A stretch of 27,725 bases of DNA. Origin: Ruminococcaceae bacterium UBA4871 (GTDB lineage: Bacteria; Bacillota; Clostridia; Oscillospirales; Acutalibacteraceae). Made by a program: the position numbers and the translations under genes. The notes below the pieces were generated by a model, which saw nothing but the letters and a program-made list of their open reading frames with translations, was not told where the DNA came from and ran no database searches. The DNA lies in contig DHDR01000002.1 of NCBI GenBank assembly GCA_002399445.1, positions 1 to 27,725 of the forward strand, given 5' to 3'. This document shows, one piece after another, positions 7,407-13,624 of the stretch. Within the stretch, counting starts at the first letter, position 1. Every line of letters begins with the position of its first letter.

Positions 7407-9635
7407 TCACTCATTCTTATCCATAGGTTTCGTATGTTTAGCAGCCGAATGTTTCATAGCTGAATTTTTGGAAAGGTCATAGTAAAGCGAATATGCCTGT
7501 TTCGGCCGTGCAAAACGTGAATTCTGCGCAGCATTTGAAATCTTGTATTTCAAATACTCCGATGTGGTAAAGTCGTGGAAGTCCGGCATTCCCTGCTTGT
7601 TGGAAGAAGGCTGCTCGGTACTGCCCGCTGAACTTTCAGAAATATCAGATTCGTTCCGTGCAGACTGCTCTGCTGCATACTCGTTTTGTGCAAAGCCGGA
7701 ACCGCCTGCGTAACTGCTGCCATGCTCCGCTTCATATTCATTCTGTGCAAAGGAGCCTCCGCGATCCTGATGCGTACCGCCGCTGAACGGTGCCGCATTT
7801 TTACGATGCGTCGGCGGCGTATACATGGAAACACTGCTTGGACCTGTAAAATGGCCATTCTGCACATTGGCACTTGTCTGCGGAGATTGTAATCCACGAA
7901 CTGTCTCATGCGGCTTTACATTTGCTTTCCCCTTTGTCTGTCCGTTATTTTCCGCATTAGGGGTATAGATACCGCTGGTTGTTTCCGATTCGTTTTGGGG
8001 ACTGTCTGTTTCAGATGCCTTGGCAGTTGCTGCTGAAGTGTCTTCTGCTCCGCCATTCGGGCTTTGCTGACTCTGCGGCTGATTTCTGTTTTGTGGGAAT
8101 TCTGTATTGGAACCGTTTTTCGTCCCCTTTTTCCCAGCAAAATGACCACCTATTAAGCCTGCTCCTCCAGCGGCCATAGATGCCGCACCGACTGCACCAT
8201 TTACTACATTATCTACTGCACCATGCTTCCCCAATAGTCCGCCGGTGTGATAAGTATGGACATGTCCATTTTCGTCTGGAGCCGTATAATTTTTATTCCC
8301 GGTAATGGCCTGCGCTGCACCCTTGAGGCCTTGTGCAGCCGTGTTTATCCCGTACATAGCGGCCATCGGATGCTTCATACCAACATCCATGCCAAATACT
8401 TTTTCAAAGATATCCGGCCCATCGATGACCATCCACGCCATTGCAATTTCAAGAATAATTTTTACATATGGGTTCGTAACATTGTTTACAACCGCTGCTG
8501 TACCAATTGTATAGACCTGAAGCATCAGCATACAGCCGAACAGTCCTACAAATGAAGACAGTAAACTTTGCAGGCATTGCTTTAGCCGCTGACCCGTATG
8601 AATATCCAACAGCCCAACTACCTGAGCGAGTGTCTGCTTCACAATTAATTCAAACAGAATACGAGCAATCTTGATTCCCGATAAAATCAAGGCCAAACCA
8701 GTTACAATGAGAGTTATGAAAGCGTTAAACCAGTCAATTTTATATCGATAGTAAAATTCAGAGAAAATTTTTGAGCCAATAACTGCTCCTGCCTGCATAC
8801 CATCCCACAGGTTCGTTAACGATTTGTTTCCGCTGGAATCCGTAATGACACGCTTGCACCAAAAATCTTTGTTCTTAATTTTGACACAGCCATTCATTTT
8901 CTGATCTTCACTGCCGTCAACCATTTCAATTGGATCAATATTTCGAATTCCATCCACATTTGATGTGTATAAATTCTTTTTTGCTAAATCCGCATTAAAT
9001 CCATTGGTATCATAAAATGTAACGTCGATGACGTTACTGGACAACACCTGATTGCCCAAACTTGCAAGGCTATTCGCGCCAATGCTGCTGATAGCTGCTT
9101 CTGTCAAGTTGTATGCACCCATCACTAACGTCGGCAGACTGACGAAAAGCAGGAACCCCACAATAAAGTTTGTCATGACCGTACCAATTTTTTGTGGTTT
9201 GGTGATGAATTGTATACCGATGTATACAATTACTAATGTAAGCAGAACAGCAGCAATTCCAATTACTTTTTTCATAAGCGCAACAATCTGCCGATTGGTA
9301 AATACGCCGCTTGCCGCTGAATTGATTTGATAAATTGCCCCGCTCATACAATTTACCAGAAAGGCTAACCCCTTGAGCATAACCCATCCAGCCGGACGCA
9401 GGATATATGAAATGATGTTGTTTCTCGGCAAATCAAGCTTTTCAATTTGTGCAATGACCGTGTTGTCATCTGCAAAACATGGTAAAAAAAGATTGCTGAG
9501 AATCAACATTCCAACACAAAAAAAGATGCCCATTACAGGCACCATCCTTAAATACCATCTGTGTTTGTCCGCATTTTGGATAGACAAAAGCGTAACACAG
9601 GGCTTTCTCTTTTGACGCTTTAAATATTTTTTCAT
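7407..9635 (-). CDS. VirB6/TrbL-like polytopic conjugation channel protein
   Basis: The 742-residue protein has a first hydrophobic segment (about 31-55, ending in CFADD, which could be a cleaved signal), then hydrophobic segments near 85-105, 122-145 and 153-178. A polar extracellular loop (about 190-290) follows, then further membrane segments between about 300 and 405. The final 300 residues are low-complexity Gly/Ala/Ser/Gln-rich sequence with a repeated FAQNEY motif. The arrangement fits VirB6-like proteins of Gram-positive type IV systems, including the pLS20_p028 family. The start lies four bases past the T4CP stop, so the genes are coupled. The long tail presumably lies in the cytoplasm. 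Confidence 0.75.
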   Translation of the reverse strand: MKKYLKRQKRKPCVTLLSIQNADKHRWYLRMVPVMGIFFCVGMLILSNLFLPCFADDNTVIAQIEKLDLPRNNIISYILRPAGWVMLKGLAFLVNCMSGAIYQINSAASGVFTNRQIVALMKKVIGIAAVLLTLVIVYIGIQFITKPQKIGTVMTNFIVGFLLFVSLPTLVMGAYNLTEAAISSIGANSLASLGNQVLSSNVIDVTFYDTNGFNADLAKKNLYTSNVDGIRNIDPIEMVDGSEDQKMNGCVKIKNKDFWCKRVITDSSGNKSLTNLWDGMQAGAVIGSKIFSEFYYRYKIDWFNAFITLIVTGLALILSGIKIARILFELIVKQTLAQVVGLLDIHTGQRLKQCLQSLLSSFVGLFGCMLMLQVYTIGTAAVVNNVTNPYVKIILEIAMAWMVIDGPDIFEKVFGMDVGMKHPMAAMYGINTAAQGLKGAAQAITGNKNYTAPDENGHVHTYHTGGLLGKHGAVDNVVNGAVGAASMAAGGAGLIGGHFAGKKGTKNGSNTEFPQNRNQPQSQQSPNGGAEDTSAATAKASETDSPQNESETTSGIYTPNAENNGQTKGKANVKPHETVRGLQSPQTSANVQNGHFTGPSSVSMYTPPTHRKNAAPFSGGTHQDRGGSFAQNEYEAEHGSSYAGGSGFAQNEYAAEQSARNESDISESSAGSTEQPSSNKQGMPDFHDFTTSEYLKYKISNAAQNSRFARPKQAYSLYYDLSKNSAMKHSAAKHTKPMDKNE

Positions 9636-9638
9636 AGC

Positions 9639-12065
9639 TTAAACCTTGCTGTCCTCCTTGTATTCCTGCTCTTCCTGACTTTTAGATTCATATTCATCCC
9701 CCTTTTCCAATGCTTCTGCCAAAATATCATGCAGTGCTGCGCAGGCGCTTTCCGTTAACACACCGGCGCTTAACTCACGGTCTATATAGCCCTCAAAATC
9801 GGTTATTGTCATAGACAAAAAGTCATTCTTTGAAAGACCGTTTTGGATGTGCATTGCCTGTATGTTGTCCATCAAATTCTCAAAATCCTTTGGTACAAGG
9901 ACTTCTTCCATACTAGGATCAGGTTCTGTCGGTTTCATCACTCTTTCCGTAGCTTTTTTCTTTTGCTTTTGAGGAGCTTCAAGAGAAAAAGAGGCATTGT
10001 ACAAGCCCTGATGAATGGGATCATAGATAATATCCGTAAGCTGTACAGTGTTATGTGTACAGCTTCTCTCCAAATGCAGGTCAGAAAACTTGCCGCCGGA
10101 CGGAAACGTATTTTTTAAATACTTATACCGGGGAATCAATTCCGTGTGGTCGCCATGATAGTTAAAGATAGGAAATTGAATCGCCCGGCGGTGCGTCAGC
10201 GTCTGTCTGTGGATAGAACGGACCACCACACAGTCGCCATCGCCAAGTTCACCCAAACTGTCTGCAGACAGCAATGGAATTGTTTTGGCCGATTCCTGCA
10301 TATTTTTATGTGATTCAAGCGGATTGCCGAACCTAGTATTGACAACGACTGATTTGCTGCCGATCGCCTGAGAATATTCCTTCCTCGTTTCCGCATTATT
10401 GGAAAGCAGGAAGATATGATTGCCGCAGTTGCCTTTTATCGTAACAGCAGCTTCCTTTCCATACAGATGATCAAGCATTGCATAGTCCTGTATAATCAAG
10501 TCAAAGTAAAATCTGCGTCCAAGACCGACCGTAACCATATGTTCCATGTCCGGAAAAGCCGGCATATTGCCAAGCTCATCCAGCAGAAAAATGACATCCC
10601 GTACACATTTTCCTGACTTTGAAGCGCTGGCACGGCGGGCCAGCATCTGGTACAACTGCTCAATAAACATGGTCAAAATAAAATCATTGCTGTGGTCTTC
10701 ATCCGGCGTCACCAAAAACAGTGCAACAGGACGTTCATCAAAGCCGATGTCGGAAAAATCAAAATCGTTTTTGGAAAGCAGTTTGGCAATCGGCGTAAGC
10801 GTGAGCTGCGTAAGCTTTGCCATTGCTTCTGCGGTAATGTTGCCTTTTGTCCGGTTATCCGCGGCATTTACAGGTGAATACTGCAGCTTGGCTGGCCATT
10901 GCTTATGCATAATGTATTGATCAAGCGGTGGAATACCGGTTTGGGGATCAGGTTTGCAGTAATCCGTGATAAACATGGCAACAGAATACATATTGACACG
11001 TGCGTACCACTTGTCAGCTTCAATTTGCAGTGCATTTATGACTGCACCCTTATAGTTCATTCCGTGACAGGTGCCGCCGTCAATTGGCAGATATGTCATG
11101 GAATAATAGGTATACGCATACTTGTCATTGCCAACATAGGAAATTCCAAGATAAGAATCTCCCTGTGCCATTTGGGGAAACGATTTTGGAATGATATAAA
11201 CCGTGTCGGTACAATAGTCCTCATGTGTCTTTTCGGTTCCCTCATCATCCATTGCCTTGTCTACACTCTCGCGGAACGCATGAATATCATCAACCGTTTC
11301 AATTCCGCCATTGATTGCGGGCTGCATCAGCACGTGCTTCGCCGTTAGGCATTTGTCAGCCGCTTCGCAGCAGTCTACTGTAACGGCCATAATTGCAGCC
11401 GTTGTAATGGCAGTACCCCACTCCTGCCAGATTTTTTCCTTTGCCCCGGGGTCATAGTTCAAAATGTACGCAAGGGATTTGGCGTAAGTTTCAGAGTATC
11501 CTTCTTCTGTGTCGGCCCGTGTCTGAATTTCAATTCGTTTCTGCGTATCTGCTTCAGACAAAACCTGATGTGTCAGGTCCAGAAAATTCACATACGCTTT
11601 TTTCACGATTTCAAGTGGATTGTAAGAAATGCCGTCCATCGGCGGACGCAGGGAAAAAACCAGCACCTTATATCCTCGTTCCTGCAGCTTTTTTGAGGTC
11701 ATGGTTGCCAGCTCACCTTTTGGATCGCTGATAATCATGCTTGCTTTGTCGGCTAAATATTTTGGCCGACTATATACATCTATGGATGATAAAACAAAAT
11801 ACTCTCCTTTACCGGAACGGGTCATGCCAAGAATAATATTGTTGACCGGATCGGTATCGACAAAGAGTTGGTCATAAAAGCGGGAATCAAAGTCGAAATG
11901 ACTGAGAAACTTAAAGAACTGACTCAAAAACGTATACGGAGTAATACGCCTCTCTGTCTGGTTTCGTTTCTTCATCCATTTCATTGTCCGCTTTAACTCT
12001 TTTTTATCAAGTTCTTCCGCAATCTGTGTCTTTGTACCAGTTTCTCTGTTCTTTGCGTTTTCCAT
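9639..12065 (-). CDS. T4CP (VirD4/TraG-like) ATPase half
   Basis: The 808-residue protein carries the coupling-protein motor. LFVDTDPVNNIILGMTRSGKGE (residues 67-88) contains Walker A GMTRSGKGE, and VIFLLDELGNMP near residue 495 contains Walker B. The ATPase recognises the relaxosome and pumps DNA to the channel. No transmembrane segment is present, whereas VirD4 proteins normally have two before the ATPase; these are encoded by the preceding, overlapping ORF. The ATG at 12065 is chosen because AAGGAAGG lies 7 nt upstream, and an in-frame ATG at 12089 lacks a good site. The acidic C-terminus (EESQ, KEDSK-type) is probably a substrate contact. It overlaps the upstream ORF by 73 nt in the -1 frame. 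Confidence 0.92.
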   Translation of the reverse strand: MENAKNRETGTKTQIAEELDKKELKRTMKWMKKRNQTERRITPYTFLSQFFKFLSHFDFDSRFYDQLFVDTDPVNNIILGMTRSGKGEYFVLSSIDVYSRPKYLADKASMIISDPKGELATMTSKKLQERGYKVLVFSLRPPMDGISYNPLEIVKKAYVNFLDLTHQVLSEADTQKRIEIQTRADTEEGYSETYAKSLAYILNYDPGAKEKIWQEWGTAITTAAIMAVTVDCCEAADKCLTAKHVLMQPAINGGIETVDDIHAFRESVDKAMDDEGTEKTHEDYCTDTVYIIPKSFPQMAQGDSYLGISYVGNDKYAYTYYSMTYLPIDGGTCHGMNYKGAVINALQIEADKWYARVNMYSVAMFITDYCKPDPQTGIPPLDQYIMHKQWPAKLQYSPVNAADNRTKGNITAEAMAKLTQLTLTPIAKLLSKNDFDFSDIGFDERPVALFLVTPDEDHSNDFILTMFIEQLYQMLARRASASKSGKCVRDVIFLLDELGNMPAFPDMEHMVTVGLGRRFYFDLIIQDYAMLDHLYGKEAAVTIKGNCGNHIFLLSNNAETRKEYSQAIGSKSVVVNTRFGNPLESHKNMQESAKTIPLLSADSLGELGDGDCVVVRSIHRQTLTHRRAIQFPIFNYHGDHTELIPRYKYLKNTFPSGGKFSDLHLERSCTHNTVQLTDIIYDPIHQGLYNASFSLEAPQKQKKKATERVMKPTEPDPSMEEVLVPKDFENLMDNIQAMHIQNGLSKNDFLSMTITDFEGYIDRELSAGVLTESACAALHDILAEALEKGDEYESKSQEEQEYKEDSKV

Positions 12066-12769
12066 TCTTGATCCTTCCTTTCTGCCCATTCACTACCCAG
12101 CAGCCCGGCTCTTTCGATCAGACGTGACAGTTTCCGCAGCGGCAGGAAAAAGATGCGTACTACTCCACATTTCAGCAATACCGGTACATGATAACGTGCG
12201 ATTGGAAAACCAGCTTTGCCGATAATATCGCCTAGTGGTTTTTCGGGTATATAGGGTATGTCCGGATGTTTTTGTTCTGCTAAAATATGCTCTGCACGGT
12301 ATTGCAGTGCTTCATCCTCCGGCTCTGCCGCCAAAACATGTTTATACTGCCGCCAAAGTTCGCGTTTTGTCGTCCACCGACGATGTCCTTCTTCACTTCC
12401 CCGGTCAGAAAGCGGTTCATAAGACAGCACCATATTCGTACCAAATTTCACAGCATTCACAAGGGCAACAACTATTGCAAAAGCATAAAAAATGATCCAG
12501 CCCCACTGCTTATTTTTGAATGGTTTAAAAGGATTGACTAAGGCAAACAATTGCTGCATGTTAGGCCAGCGCATTTTAAATTCGGTCGTTTGGGTGATTT
12601 TCATAAGACCGGCAAAAGCATTGAGAATCACAATAGCTGTCCATTTAATAAAGAAAAACCAAAACAGTCCCAAAAGGACACTTAAGACCGTAACGAGAAT
12701 TTTATTGGACAGGATTCGCTGCACTTTAAAGCGAAAGTCTTCTTTAGGTTTGAGGTTATTGATATTCAT
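11993..12769 (-). CDS. T4CP membrane-anchor half (split VirD4 N-terminus)
   Basis: This 258-residue protein has membrane segments at about 24-57 and 89-108. The segment GHRRWTTKREL (128-138) follows, then PEKPLGDIIGKAGFPIARY (175-193). These two blocks correspond to the (S)ARWAT-K-E and G-(I/V)P(I/V)-RY blocks that stand between the membrane anchor and Walker A in one-piece Firmicute VirD4 proteins. I therefore call it the detached N-terminus of the coupling protein. The start at 12769 has AAAGGTGG upstream; the frame extends to 12835, but only through the hairpin region. Near its 3' end, codons ATA AAA AAG contain a perfect A_AAA_AAG slippery heptamer three codons from the stop. Confidence 0.8.
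   Translation of the reverse strand: MNINNLKPKEDFRFKVQRILSNKILVTVLSVLLGLFWFFFIKWTAIVILNAFAGLMKITQTTEFKMRWPNMQQLFALVNPFKPFKNKQWGWIIFYAFAIVVALVNAVKFGTNMVLSYEPLSDRGSEEGHRRWTTKRELWRQYKHVLAAEPEDEALQYRAEHILAEQKHPDIPYIPEKPLGDIIGKAGFPIARYHVPVLLKCGVVRIFFLPLRKLSRLIERAGLLGSEWAERKDQEWKTQRTEKLVQRHRLRKNLIKKS
11999..12005 (-). promoter_or_regulatory. Candidate -1 ribosomal frameshift site A_AAA_AAG
   Basis: In the frame of the anchor ORF the codons read ATA AAA AAG AGT TAA. The heptamer formed by the last A of ATA plus AAA AAG is the classic bacterial (dnaX-type) slippery sequence. A -1 slip here continues with GAG TTA AAG, exactly the frame of the ATPase ORF. A GGAAGA element lies about 8 nt upstream and could act as a Shine-Dalgarno-like stimulator. 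I see no convincing downstream hairpin. Confidence 0.6.
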
Positions 12770-12791
12770 CCATTTCCCACCTTTACTAAAC

Positions 12792-12852
12792 TGTTCTGGG
12801 CATAATAATGGACACAGACTTTCACCTGTGTCCACGAATTATGCCCAGAACA
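12792..12852. repeat. Long imperfect inverted repeat (61 bp)
   Basis: TGTTCTGGGCATAAT (12792-12806) pairs perfectly with 12838-12852. After an internal loop (3 against 4 nt), GGACACAG (12810-12817) pairs with CTGTGTCC (12826-12833), leaving an 8-nt apical loop. This gives 23 paired bases in the gap between the pilin and the T4CP anchor genes. There is no T-run on the minus strand, so it is not a standard terminator. It could be an mRNA-stabilising hairpin, a processing site or a relic of a small palindromic element. Confidence 0.85.
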
Positions 12853-12867
12853 TGAAATGTACCGTTT

Positions 12868-13263
12868 TCAGGAACCAAAGCCATTGAAGCTGATAATGAC
12901 CTGCTTGATTGCGCTTGCACCGACAAGACACACGCCGCCTGCAATTAAACCCGCAACGCGCCCTTTCGCTTCTGCCAGAGCTTCACGCCCACCGGATGCC
13001 ATTTTTAAACCGCAGAGAGCAATAAAAATTGCCAGAACAACAGCACCGCCAATCTGAACAAATTTCAAAATATTCTGTGCAGTGGCAGCAAGTCCATTTC
13101 CAGCGGCAAATGCCCCGTTTGTCACAACACTTGTACTAGCAAGTGCCATAACTGCCATAGATGCACTGCGGAACCTTCGGACAAATTTTGCATCTTCACT
13201 CCTTTCCGCGGCAGTTCCGTTCCGACGGAATACCCTGTTTAATTCCTTCGTTGTGTGTTTCAT
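12868..13263 (-). CDS. VirB2/TrbC-like conjugation pilin or small membrane protein
   Basis: This 131-residue protein starts with a charged 35-residue stretch, then a hydrophobic signal segment (about 36-53, ending VTNGAFAAG, a likely cleavage zone). Two transmembrane helices follow (about 64-88 and 103-125), separated by a short basic loop (GGREALAEAKGR). This layout of a long leader followed by two helices and a polar turn is that of VirB2/TrbC pilins. AGGAG stands 10 nt before the ATG. It is the first gene after a terminator hairpin and is separated from the coupling-protein genes by a long hairpin, so its dosage may be set separately from its neighbours. Confidence 0.75.
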   Translation of the reverse strand: MKHTTKELNRVFRRNGTAAERSEDAKFVRRFRSASMAVMALASTSVVTNGAFAAGNGLAATAQNILKFVQIGGAVVLAIFIALCGLKMASGGREALAEAKGRVAGLIAGGVCLVGASAIKQVIISFNGFGS

Positions 13264-13292
13264 TTCATCGACACTCCTTTAAAAATAGGTAT

Positions 13293-13317
13293 AAAAAAAG
13301 GCCGTATGGCCTTTTTT
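13293..13317. terminator. Bidirectional intrinsic terminator inside the operon
   Basis: Seven A, then GGCC-GTAT-GGCC, then six T form a symmetrical hairpin with T-tracts on both strands. It lies 29 bp before the pilin start and 14 bp after the stop of the 91-aa gene. On the minus strand it would stop transcripts from the ArdC-containing upstream genes. Confidence 0.75.
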
Positions 13318-13331
13318 AACGAATGAGTTAT

Positions 13332-13607
13332 TTATTCTTCTGACGCAGGCATTGTACTGCCGGTGTCCTTCTTATCTGCAAGCAGATCGCTGAGAAACGG
13401 CAGCGTATATTCATCATAGATTTTTTGAAAATCTTCATTCATTTTTTGCACTTCTTTGTTGAGTTTTGCAAACCCTGCCGCCCGCCATTCTTTAAAAGAC
13501 GACCCTTTCTCTTTTAGAGCCGCATCCACAAGTTTGACTTTTCGCTCATCCGGACTGAATACGACCATACATTCTTTCTTTTCTTTGCTGGTCTGTGAAC
13601 GTGTCAT
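13332..13607 (-). CDS. Hypothetical small charged protein, 91 aa
   Basis: I do not recognise a family. The N-terminus is basic (RSQTSKEKKE). A strand-like MVVFSPDERKVKLVDAALKEKG segment (about 14-35) followed by a helix is compatible with a small ribbon-helix-helix or similar DNA-binding unit, but the pattern is not decisive. The C-terminal half is an acidic helix with a polar tail. The start at 13607 uses AAAGGA about 10 nt upstream; the frame is open to 13628. It lies 17 nt after the ArdC-LtrC stop and just before the terminator, so it is the last gene of that transcription unit. A regulatory role for the transfer genes is possible but only by position. Confidence 0.6.
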   Translation of the reverse strand: MTRSQTSKEKKECMVVFSPDERKVKLVDAALKEKGSSFKEWRAAGFAKLNKEVQKMNEDFQKIYDEYTLPFLSDLLADKKDTGSTMPASEE

Positions 13608-13624
13608 TGTAAAATCATCCTTTC

